10,405 nt of DNA, taken from contig JBFKQZ010000098.1 of assembly GCA_041627475.1 (NCBI GenBank), positions 1 to 10,405 of the forward strand, written 5' to 3'. Below are positions 1-6,172 of this stretch, piece by piece. The notes beneath the pieces are model-generated. The model was not told the origin of the DNA. It did not search any database and saw only the letters and a program-made list of their open reading frames with translations. Position numbers and translations under genes: made by a program. The DNA comes from JBFGFG01 sp041627475 (GTDB lineage: Bacteria > Actinomycetota > Nitriliruptoria > Nitriliruptorales > Nitriliruptoraceae). Within the stretch, counting starts at the first letter, position 1. Each line of letters starts with the position of its first letter.

Positions 1-872
1 ACCAGCAGCAGGTCCGCGCCCGCCTCGATCGCGGCACGCGTCTTCTGCTCGACGCCGCTGACCGGCCCGACGCGGCCGTCCCGGGCGATGGTGCCGGTCC
101 CGGCGATGACCCGCCCGCGGGCGAGGTCCTCTTCGAGCAGGAGGTCCGTCGCCGTGAGCGCGAGCATGAGTCCCGCCGACGGCCCGGCGATGTTGTCGCG
201 GTCGATCTCGACGGTGAACGGCAGGTCGGGCTCGTCGGCCACCGTCTCGGCGACGATGCCGATGACCGGTCGCTCGGCCTCCGGCAGTCGGCGCATCGTG
301 ACGTCGACGGTCAGCTCCTCGTCGCCGCGCAGCAGGCCGAGCGTCACGGTGCGGTCGTCCTCGTCGGTCCGCAGCTCGTCGATGAGGTCGGTGGCCCCCC
401 CGACAGGTGTGCCGTCCACCGCGGTGATCGTGTCACCGGCGCGCAGCAGCCCGTCGCTCGGCCCGCCGGGCAGGACGTGCGCGACGATGGCACGGGTCCG
501 CAGCTCGACCTCGTAGCCCGCCTCCTCGGCCGCGACGGCGACCGCCGTGAGGAAGGAGGTCTCGAAGGCGAGCTCCTGCAGCCCGAAGTAGTCCTCCAGG
601 TCGATGTCGCCGGGCGCCCTGGTCCGGTTCGGCTCGAGCTCGCGATCCGGGTGCAGGGTGATCCACAGCGCCTCGGCCACGCCGGGTGTGAGCAGTCGTG
701 TCGTCAGCAGGTCGAGGTCGCCGCTGATCTCGGTCGTGTCCGTGCCGAGCGTGACGAGGTCCTCGACCGGACGCGCGCTGCCGGGCTGGACCTCGTAGAA
801 CGGCACGGGCACGGCGACCCCGGCCCAGACCACGAGGGCGAGCGAGAGGACGAAGCCGATGCGTCGTGTCAC
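1..872 (-). CDS. YlbL-like PDZ and Lon-type (S16) serine protease, 3' end outside window
   Basis: This is a membrane-anchored, extracytoplasmic serine protease of the YlbL type. Visible from the GTG at 872 are 290 residues. They comprise an N-terminal hydrophobic anchor (about residues 5-22), a linker region, a PDZ domain (about 120-192, with the segment VLPGGPSDGLLRAGD), and the start of a Lon-type S16 catalytic domain (from about 200). The catalytic dyad is present. S232 sits in AGPSAGLML and K277 in SGVEQKTRAA, a spacing of 45 residues against 43 between S679 and K722 of E. coli Lon. The frame is still open at base 1, so the C-terminus is missing. The start overlaps the stop of the upstream M50 gene as GTGA (869-872), and there is no strong ribosome binding site, so translational coupling is likely. 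Known family role: Bacillus YlbL degrades the division inhibitor YneA. The substrate here is unknown. In mycobacteria the homologous gene lies beside a UPF0182 gene, which might therefore follow beyond base 1 (inference). Confidence 0.93.
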   Translation of the reverse strand, partial: MTRRIGFVLSLALVVWAGVAVPVPFYEVQPGSARPVEDLVTLGTDTTEISGDLDLLTTRLLTPGVAEALWITLHPDRELEPNRTRAPGDIDLEDYFGLQELAFETSFLTAVAVAAEEAGYEVELRTRAIVAHVLPGGPSDGLLRAGDTITAVDGTPVGGATDLIDELRTDEDDRTVTLGLLRGDEELTVDVTMRRLPEAERPVIGIVAETVADEPDLPFTVEIDRDNIAGPSAGLMLALTATDLLLEEDLARGRVIAGTGTIARDGRVGPVSGVEQKTRAAIEAGADLLL

Positions 873-1825
873 GACGGCACCACCGGCTCGGGGACGCCGC
901 CACCCCGCAGCTCACGGATGCGGTCGTCGATCGCGTGGAGGCTGCTGGTCCAGCTCTGGGCATCGCCCTCGATGCGCACGAACGGCTGGTCGCGGTCGAG
1001 CAGGCCGACCAGCCGGTCGGCCGTGGCGTCGGCGGGGACCACGGGCAGGTCGTCCACGTCCTCGCCGACCTCGACGGGCGGGGCCAGCTGCGCCGCGACG
1101 TAGCCGCGCAGCCACAACGAGAGCCGCCCGCGTGCGAGCTCGCCCCGGGCGGCCCGCAGGACGTACGCCCCGATCACGCCGACCCACAGTCCGGCCCACA
1201 GCGCCGCGCGCAGCCCCACCAGCCACAGGGCCCAACCGACCAGCGCCACGCCGAGCGCGATGCCGAACCAGGCGGCGATGACCGTGGACCGGTGGCGGTC
1301 GCCCGTCACGGCCCAGACGCCGGCACGCAGGACACGACCGCCGTCCAGCGGCGCGCCGGGGATGAGGTTGAAGGCCGCGAGCCCGAGGTTCAGCCAGCCG
1401 AGCAGCCCGAGCACGTCGGCGACGGCGTCGAGGTCCCAGCTGCCGGTGTGGACCGCCAGCAGGCCGAACGCGGCGGCCAGCACGACGTTGCTCCACGGGC
1501 CGACACCAGCGACGGCGAACTCGTCGCGCGCGCGCCGGTCCGGGTCGTGCAGCGCCGTCGCCCCGCCGAGCAGGAAGAGGGTGATGCCACCGACCTCGAT
1601 GCCGCGGTGCCGGGCCTCCAGCGCGTGGGCGAGCTCGTGCAGCAGCACCGAGAGGGTGAACAGGACGGCGACGGCAGCGGCCATGGCGAGGGCGACGGCG
1701 GCACCGCGGTCGTCGAACGAACGCTGGTAGCCCCAGACGATCGCGGCGGCGACCAGCAGCCACGACGGCGCGACATCGATGTCGATGTCACGGACGGTGG
1801 CGACGCGGAAGGTTCGGGAGGGCAC
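869..1825 (-). CDS. Site-2 protease family (M50) intramembrane zinc metalloprotease
   Basis: The product is a 318-residue polytopic membrane protein of the M50 family, which cleaves transmembrane segments inside the bilayer. The zinc-binding motif is HELAH (H63, E64, H67), inside the second hydrophobic segment (about 41-67). The third metal ligand is D161 in the family motif NLIPGAPLDGG (153-163). About six hydrophobic segments are visible: 21-36, 41-67, 104-124, 137-156, 182-204 and 206-224. The last 70 residues are soluble and look at most like one degenerate CBS-type module, whereas many Rip3-like relatives carry a CBS pair. The start is the GTG at 1825, the only in-frame candidate near the N-terminus. 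Its Shine-Dalgarno match is poor, with an AGGA 12 nt upstream. A 45-nt gap separates it from the upstream hydrolase gene, and its stop overlaps the next start as GTGA. Family assignment is firm, but the substrate and signalling pathway are unknown. Confidence 0.95.
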   Translation of the reverse strand: MPSRTFRVATVRDIDIDVAPSWLLVAAAIVWGYQRSFDDRGAAVALAMAAAVAVLFTLSVLLHELAHALEARHRGIEVGGITLFLLGGATALHDPDRRARDEFAVAGVGPWSNVVLAAAFGLLAVHTGSWDLDAVADVLGLLGWLNLGLAAFNLIPGAPLDGGRVLRAGVWAVTGDRHRSTVIAAWFGIALGVALVGWALWLVGLRAALWAGLWVGVIGAYVLRAARGELARGRLSLWLRGYVAAQLAPPVEVGEDVDDLPVVPADATADRLVGLLDRDQPFVRIEGDAQSWTSSLHAIDDRIRELRGGGVPEPVVPS

Positions 1826-1870
1826 GAGCGGACAACGTCCTGGTCGGGATGGAGGGTTCCGGCTGGAGGG

Positions 1871-2737
1871 TCAGGGTGCCGTGCCGACGACGGCCGTTGC
1901 CGTCGCCAGGGGCGCCTCCAGCGGCGGCACGTGTCCGACACCGGGCAGGTCGACGTGCTGCCAGCCCTGGTGGCGTCGAGCGAAGGCCGTCGCCGAGGAC
2001 GCCGGGATGATCGGGTCCACGGCACCGGTCAGCAGGACGCCGTCGGCCCGGATCTGGTCGACCGCGTCGTGGAACGCACCCCGGCGGGCCAGCCACCCCC
2101 ACAGGCTGCGGGCGGAGCGACCCCAGGCGCGGACGTGGTCCCGGCGGTCCCGCTGGGCAGCGACGTCCACCATCTCGGCGAAGGCGTCGTGCGGCACGTC
2201 GGCCCCGGGAGCGACGCAGAGGTCCAGCAGCTGCTCGACGCGCTGGCGCGGCGGGGTCGCATTGCGGCTGCCGGCGACGGCCGTGCCGGCACCCGGCAGC
2301 CACAACGCCAGCCAGGCGGGGACGATCGTCGCGTCGATGCGACCCTCACCGGCGCGGGGCAGGGCGCTCGCCACCAGGGTCACGCGGTGGACGAGGTCCG
2401 GGTGGCGTGCTGCGACCAGGGCCGCGACGACCCCGCCCATCGAGTTGCCGGCGAGCGCCACGGGTTCGTCGGTCCAGCCGCGGGTGCAGCGTGCGACGAG
2501 GTCCGCGTGCGCCGTCATCGCACTGCGGTGGCGACCGAGGGGGCTGCGGCCGAAACCGGGCAGGTCGATCGCGAGGACGCGGTGGGAGCCGGCGAGGTGG
2601 CGTGCCAGCGTCACCCAGTTGGCCGCGGAGCCGTCCAGCCCGTGGACGAGCACGACCGGTGGCCCGGCCTCCCCGAACGCGAGCGCGTGGACGCCCTCGC
2701 CGAGGTCCACGTGCTGGAGTGCCGGGGTGGTGGTCAC
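1871..2737 (-). CDS. Alpha/beta hydrolase fold protein
   Basis: This is a 288-residue cytoplasmic alpha/beta hydrolase with no signal peptide. The catalytic triad can be read directly: nucleophile S99 in the elbow GNSMGG, acid D241 in GAVDPIIP, and H269 in GVGHVPP. The oxyanion-side motif HGLDG is at 32-36. A cap region lies between about residues 130 and 220. I chose the GTG at 2737 because AAGGA (2744-2748) lies 6 nt upstream and because this start overlaps the previous gene's TGA as GTGA (2734-2737). A GTG at 2758 would add seven residues but lacks such a site. The overlap implies translational coupling to the amidotransferase-like gene. Substrate cannot be predicted: esterases, lactonases, haloperoxidase-like enzymes and C-C hydrolases share this layout. 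Confidence 0.93.
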   Translation of the reverse strand: MTTTPALQHVDLGEGVHALAFGEAGPPVVLVHGLDGSAANWVTLARHLAGSHRVLAIDLPGFGRSPLGRHRSAMTAHADLVARCTRGWTDEPVALAGNSMGGVVAALVAARHPDLVHRVTLVASALPRAGEGRIDATIVPAWLALWLPGAGTAVAGSRNATPPRQRVEQLLDLCVAPGADVPHDAFAEMVDVAAQRDRRDHVRAWGRSARSLWGWLARRGAFHDAVDQIRADGVLLTGAVDPIIPASSATAFARRHQGWQHVDLPGVGHVPPLEAPLATATAVVGTAP

Positions 2738-4002
2738 GCGTCGTCCTTGCGCTGCCACGTCGTGCCGTCCGCGCCGTCCTGGACCTCGATGCCGCGCGTG
2801 ACGAGACCGTCCCTGATGCGGTCGGCAGCGGCGTAGTCGCCGGCCTCCCGGGCGGCGGTCCGCTCGTCGAGCAGGAGCTCGACGAAGGGCCCGACGACCT
2901 CGCGGGTGTCGACGAGGCCGTCCCGGGCGAACTCGCCGAGCCGGGTCACGAGTCCGCGGAGCGTCGCGATCGCCTGCTCACGCATGTCGCCAGTGAGGCT
3001 GTCGGCCGCCCAGGCACGGATCGTGCGGTCGAGGTCGAGGACCGCTGCGGTCGCCGCGTCGGCGTCGCCGGCCTCGGTGGCCTCGACGAACGCGGCCTCG
3101 TGCGCGGCGACCTCGTCGAGCAGGGCCTCGTGGGCGGCCGGCTCGTGGGTCTCCTCGGGGGCCGTGGTGCTCGTCACGGCCGCGGCCGGGGTCGCGCCGG
3201 TGCGGCGCGCCGCTGCGGCGAGGTCGTCCAGCGACGTCGTCTCGCCGGCGGGGACGACCTCGCTGCTGCCGTCGGCGCGGCGCACCGTGAGGCCGCCACG
3301 GCCCTTCACGACGACGCTGCGGTCGGCGAGGTCGACCTCCATCGCGGTGTGCTCGTCGATGCCGAGGACCCAGGTGCCGTCGGGCAGCGCCGCCTCCATC
3401 GCACGCAGGCGGCGCTCCCCGAGGTAGCAGAAGCGTGTGTCGTGGGTGCCGCCCTCGGCGTTGTCGTAGTGCGGGATGAGCACGGCGTCCAGGCCGAGGA
3501 CCTGGAGCAGGCCGAGGCCGTCGCGCCAGTGGGGGGCGTGGCCGGCCTTGTAGATCTCGTAGACCGGGATCGCGTGGCTGCCGATCGTGACCGCGGCCGC
3601 TGACGACACGACGGTGGCGCCGCTGCCGTCGGTCAGGCGCTCGCGCAGCAGCCGGGGGACCTGTGTCGGGGCGAGCTGCTCGAGCAGGTAGGTCGGGCTG
3701 CCCGGGCCGATGAAGACCCAGTCGGCGTCGGCGATCGTGGCCTGGGCGCGCTCGACCTCGACCGCCTGGGGGTCGTCGACGGCGCGCAGCGAGGCGACCT
3801 CGACCGGTGTGCCGACGTTCGTGGCGAAGTACTCCTGCGTGCGGGCCGAGAGCTCGTCCGCGTTCTCCTGGAAGCCGTAGGGGGTGTCGAGGATGACCGC
3901 GTCCGGGCGTTCCGGCAGCCGTCGGAAGACCTGCTGGTGCGGCGTGACCATGGTCGGGGTCGTCTCCCCCGAGCCCATCACGACGAACAGGTGCGCACTC
4001 AT
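2734..4002 (-). CDS. Class-I glutamine-amidotransferase-like (S51/cyanophycinase-like) domain fused to CysRS-like C-terminal region
   Basis: This 422-residue protein has two parts. Residues 1-265 resemble the peptidase S51/cyanophycinase branch of the class-I amidotransferase fold: MGSGETTP at the N-terminus, the loop FIGPGSPTYLLEQL (97-110), a candidate nucleophile S134 in VVSSAAAVTIG, LIPHYDNAEGG (175-185), and GIDEHTAMEVD (214-224), which matches the GIDE.TA element of cyanophycinases. The usual G-x-S-A-G-A elbow is altered to V-S-S-A-A-A. After a low-complexity linker (about 266-286), residues 287-365 are helical and resemble the DALR region of cysteinyl-tRNA synthetase. Residues 371-422 (EAGDYAAADRIRDGL, then G-I-E-V-Q-D-G and a late W) match the CysRS C-terminal domain. 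No HIGH or KMSKS catalytic region is present. The ATG at 4002 has GGAGGT (4009-4014) 6 nt upstream. It is probably the first gene of the four-gene minus-strand operon. Biochemical function is unknown, so I give no symbol. Confidence 0.88.
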   Translation of the reverse strand: MSAHLFVVMGSGETTPTMVTPHQQVFRRLPERPDAVILDTPYGFQENADELSARTQEYFATNVGTPVEVASLRAVDDPQAVEVERAQATIADADWVFIGPGSPTYLLEQLAPTQVPRLLRERLTDGSGATVVSSAAAVTIGSHAIPVYEIYKAGHAPHWRDGLGLLQVLGLDAVLIPHYDNAEGGTHDTRFCYLGERRLRAMEAALPDGTWVLGIDEHTAMEVDLADRSVVVKGRGGLTVRRADGSSEVVPAGETTSLDDLAAAARRTGATPAAAVTSTTAPEETHEPAAHEALLDEVAAHEAAFVEATEAGDADAATAAVLDLDRTIRAWAADSLTGDMREQAIATLRGLVTRLGEFARDGLVDTREVVGPFVELLLDERTAAREAGDYAAADRIRDGLVTRGIEVQDGADGTTWQRKDDA

Positions 4003-4008
4003 CGACTG

Positions 4009-4014
4009 ACCTCC
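4009..4014 (-). promoter_or_regulatory. Strong ribosome binding site for the amidotransferase/CysRS-tail gene
   Basis: On the minus strand the sequence reads GGAGGT, separated by 6 nt from the ATG at 4002. It is the clearest Shine-Dalgarno in the left operon and marks the probable head of that operon, since the downstream genes rely on overlaps or weaker sites. Confidence 0.75.
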
Positions 4015-4106
4015 GCGGGCTGGTTCGACGTCGACACCCCGCAGGATGGCACGGGACCGTGACCATGCGGGCGTCGCGCGCGCGCCCGACCACTGTGCAA
4101 ACCTGT

Positions 4107-4153
4107 CGTCACCACGCCGTCACCTCGTGCCGGTCACCTCGTTGTCCACGACA
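4107..4153 (+). promoter_or_regulatory. Candidate PHO box (PhoP-type direct repeats) upstream of phoD
   Basis: Four GTCACC-like elements begin at 4108, 4119, 4133 and 4144. The first three are exact GTCACC; the fourth reads GTCCAC. The spacings are 11, 14 and 11 nt, so the region reads as two pairs of contiguous 11-nt units (4107-4117 with 4118-4128, and 4132-4142 with 4143-4153). In Streptomyces, PhoP binds tandem 11-nt direct repeat units with a conserved core close to GTTCACC, and phosphatase genes including phoD belong to its regulon. The array ends 48 nt before the phoD start. Arrangement and position fit a PHO box, but the core differs from the Streptomyces consensus at one base and no PhoP gene is visible here. 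Confidence 0.5.
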
Positions 4154-4156
4154 ACG
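4140..4156. promoter_or_regulatory. Perfect palindrome CGTTGTC-CAC-GACAACG in the divergent intergenic region
   Basis: Two perfectly complementary 7-base arms flank a 3-base centre, overlapping the fourth, weakest repeat of the putative PHO box. It lies 45 nt upstream of the phoD start. The size suits a dimeric regulator's operator. It could also form a small stem in the 5' leader if transcription starts upstream. No specific regulator can be named. Confidence 0.35.
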
Positions 4157-4191
4157 CACGCCGTGTGTCCTGCTTCCCGTCCGTCGTCCCC

Positions 4192-4195
4192 GGAG
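4192..4195 (+). promoter_or_regulatory. Ribosome binding site that decides the phoD start
   Basis: GGAG lies 6 nt before the GTG at 4202 and 15 nt before the ATG at 4211. The spacing favours GTG 4202. Either start leaves the twin-arginine signal intact. No convincing -10/-35 pair was found in 4003-4201. Confidence 0.55.
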
Positions 4196-4201
4196 CATCC
4201 C

Positions 4202-4309
4202 GTGTCGTCCATGCACCTCGACCGTCGTACCTTCCTGCAGCGCGCCGGGGTCGCGGGCGTCGGCGCCGTCGCCCTGACCGCGCTCGGCCAGCGGCCGTGG
4301 GCCCACGCG
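4202..4309 (+). other. Twin-arginine (Tat) signal peptide of PhoD
   Basis: The coded segment has a short polar start, R8-R9 in RRTFLQ, an Ala/Gly/Val-rich hydrophobic core, and AHA immediately before the mature sequence DEALAPF. This fits Tat export of a folded, metal-loaded enzyme. The exact cleavage site is a prediction from the A-x-A rule. Confidence 0.85.
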
Positions 4310-6157
4310 GACGAGGCGCTCGCCCCGTTCGTGCACGGCGTCGCGTCGGGCGACCCGCTCGCCGACAAGGTCGTGCTGTGGACCCGGTACACGCCACCGT
4401 CCGGGAGCACGGACGAGGTCGAGCTGGTGCTGCGCGTCTACGACGACGCCGACCTGACCAACCAGGTCCGCGCGACCCGTCGCACCGTCGGGCCCGCCAC
4501 CGACTTCTGCTGCAAGGTCGACATGGACCAGCTGCAGCCCGCCACGACCTACTACTACCAGTTCACGGCCCCCGACGGTCGTGTCTCGCTGGTCGGCCGC
4601 ACCCGCACCCTGCCGGCGCCCGGCACCGCCGTGGAGCGCTTCCGGGCGGCCGTGGTGAGCTGCTCGAACTACACCGGCGGCTACTTCAACGGGTACGCCG
4701 TGATCGCGGAGCAGGACGACGTGGACGTGGTGCTGCACCTCGGGGACTACATCTACGAGTACGGCAACGGCGACGACTTCTACGGCCCGGAGGCGCTGAA
4801 GGAGGAGCGGCTGCACGAGCCGCCCGTCGAGATGGCGACCCTCGACGACTACCGGACCCGGCACGGGCACTACAAGCTCGACCCCGACCTGCGCCGCCTC
4901 CACCAGCTGTTCCCGTTCATCACGACCTGGGACGACCACGAGTCGACCAACGACTCGTGGCGTGACGGTGCGGAGAACCACGGCGACGGCGACGTCCCTG
5001 GCGATGACCGCCCCTGGGCCGAGCGCAAGGCCGACGCGCAGCGTGCGTACAGCGAGTGGATGCCGATCCGCACCAGCGACCCCGCCCGCATCTACCGCTC
5101 GTTCCCGATCGGGGACCTCGCCGACCTCATCTACCTCGACACCCGGCTCGAGGGACGCGACGAGCCGCTCGGCGAGACGCTCGACCCGACGTTGTTCGAG
5201 ACCGCGATCGACGACCCCGAGCGGACCCTGATCAGCCCGACCCAGCTGAACTGGTTCGGCGACCAGCTCGCCGCCTCGCAGGCCCGCGGCGCGACGTGGC
5301 GCATCGTCGGGCAGCAGGTCATGTTCATGCAGTGGGACGCCGGCCAGCTGGTGGACGTCGGTGGCTACGAGGGCGCGAGCGGGCAGGACGCCCCGTCCTT
5401 CGGTGTGCGACCACAGGGCAACACGATCAACCCCGACGCCTGGGACGGCTACACCGCCGAGCGCGACCGCGTGTTCGACCTGGTCGACGCCAACGAGATC
5501 GACAACCTCGTCGTGCTGACCGGTGACATCCACACCAGCTGGGCAGCCGACCTCCCGCGCAATGCCGGACAGCCCTACGACCCGGTCACCGGGACGGGCT
5601 ACGAGCCGGGGGCCGGCACCGGGTCACGTGGCGTCGAGTTCGTGACGCCCTCGATCACCAGTGACAACTTCAACGAGATCCTCGCGGAGGAGGCCGGCGC
5701 GCCCGAACCGTTCCCCGAGGGGTCGTCCGCGCCGTTCGAGACGGGGATCCTCACGGAGAACGTCCACATCAAGACGGTGGACCTCGACCGGCACGGGTTC
5801 ATGACCCTCGACATCACGCCCGAGCGGGTCCTCGCCGAGTGGTTCCACACCACCACGCGGGTGGAGCCGACGACCGACGTCCACCCGTTCCGACCGCTGC
5901 GGGACGCCTGGCTCGTGGAGGCCGGCGCGAACCACCTCAGCCAGCCGCCACCGACCTCCCGCCTCGAGGTCGCCGCCAACGAGGAGCCGCAGCCCGCGCC
6001 GGTCGTCGAGCAGCCGAGCAGTGCCGGGGACGACGCCGCGTCGGCCGCCGACCCGGACCTCGCTGCGACCGGGGGCGGTTCGGCCGCGCTCGGTGCTGCC
6101 GCGCTCGGGCTCGCCGCAGCCGTCCGGCTGCGCAACCGCGGCCGGCAGGAGGCCTGA
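4202..6157 (+). CDS. phoD: PhoD-type alkaline phosphatase/phosphodiesterase, Tat-exported, with LAxTG sorting signal
   Basis: The product (651 residues from GTG 4202; 648 if ATG 4211 is used) is a secreted metallophosphoesterase releasing phosphate from phosphate esters. In order it has: a twin-arginine signal peptide (RRTFLQ, R8-R9, then a hydrophobic run and AHA before a probable cut after residue 36); the PhoD N-terminal domain (FVHGVASGDPLADKVVLWTR); and the catalytic domain. Metal-site motifs are HLGDYIYEYG (D182), WDDHE (243-247) and LTGDIHTSW (D442, H444). Family knowledge: Bacillus PhoD uses Fe3+ and Ca2+. After a Pro/Ala/Glu-rich linker (about 590-619) come LAATG (620-624), a hydrophobic stretch and an Arg-rich tail, which is a class-E sortase signal layout. 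The gene stands alone, diverges from the amidotransferase-like gene and converges on the propeller gene with a 3-nt gap. The upstream direct repeats suggest phosphate control. Confidence 0.95.
   Translation: MSSMHLDRRTFLQRAGVAGVGAVALTALGQRPWAHADEALAPFVHGVASGDPLADKVVLWTRYTPPSGSTDEVELVLRVYDDADLTNQVRATRRTVGPATDFCCKVDMDQLQPATTYYYQFTAPDGRVSLVGRTRTLPAPGTAVERFRAAVVSCSNYTGGYFNGYAVIAEQDDVDVVLHLGDYIYEYGNGDDFYGPEALKEERLHEPPVEMATLDDYRTRHGHYKLDPDLRRLHQLFPFITTWDDHESTNDSWRDGAENHGDGDVPGDDRPWAERKADAQRAYSEWMPIRTSDPARIYRSFPIGDLADLIYLDTRLEGRDEPLGETLDPTLFETAIDDPERTLISPTQLNWFGDQLAASQARGATWRIVGQQVMFMQWDAGQLVDVGGYEGASGQDAPSFGVRPQGNTINPDAWDGYTAERDRVFDLVDANEIDNLVVLTGDIHTSWAADLPRNAGQPYDPVTGTGYEPGAGTGSRGVEFVTPSITSDNFNEILAEEAGAPEPFPEGSSAPFETGILTENVHIKTVDLDRHGFMTLDITPERVLAEWFHTTTRVEPTTDVHPFRPLRDAWLVEAGANHLSQPPPTSRLEVAANEEPQPAPVVEQPSSAGDDAASAADPDLAATGGGSAALGAAALGLAAAVRLRNRGRQEA
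6059..6154 (+). other. C-terminal sortase-type cell-wall sorting signal of PhoD
   Basis: The last 32 residues are LAATG, then a Gly/Ala/Leu hydrophobic segment of about 19 residues, then the basic tail RLRNRGRQEA. This three-part order (pentapeptide, membrane span, positive tail) is the standard sortase substrate layout. LAxTG is the pentapeptide reported for class-E sortases of high-GC Gram-positives. No sortase gene lies in the window. Confidence 0.7.
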
Positions 6158-6172
6158 CGTTCAGCGCAGGCC
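6151..6172. terminator. Possible bidirectional terminator hairpin across convergent stop codons
   Basis: GGCCTG (6151-6156) and CAGGCC (6167-6172) form a 6-bp GC stem around a 10-nt loop. A nested CTGA/TCAG pair is an alternative fold. The hairpin covers the phoD stop and the stop of the convergent propeller gene. There is no T-tract on either side, so it is not a canonical intrinsic terminator and in this base composition may be chance. Confidence 0.3.

Noticed and set aside
866..2836. Long plus-strand open frame (656 codons) opposite the left operon
   Set aside because: Its product is compositionally biased (R, G, Q, D, A) with no recognisable motif, and it lies antisense to three genes with intact catalytic motifs. 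It is a typical high-GC shadow frame.
4025..4034. TCGACGTCGA palindrome upstream of the amidotransferase-like gene
   Set aside because: This short self-complementary sequence is made of TCGA/ACGT steps that are common in this base composition, and no second copy is seen.
4046..4201. Upstream extension of phoD to an ATG at 4046
   Set aside because: It would put about 52 residues before a twin-arginine signal peptide, and the GTG at 4202 has a well-spaced GGAG. The stretch also holds the direct repeats and the palindrome.
4109..5533. Minus-strand open frame of 474 codons antisense to phoD
   Set aside because: It is a V/G/R-rich translation with no motifs, fully opposite the well-supported phoD and its upstream region.
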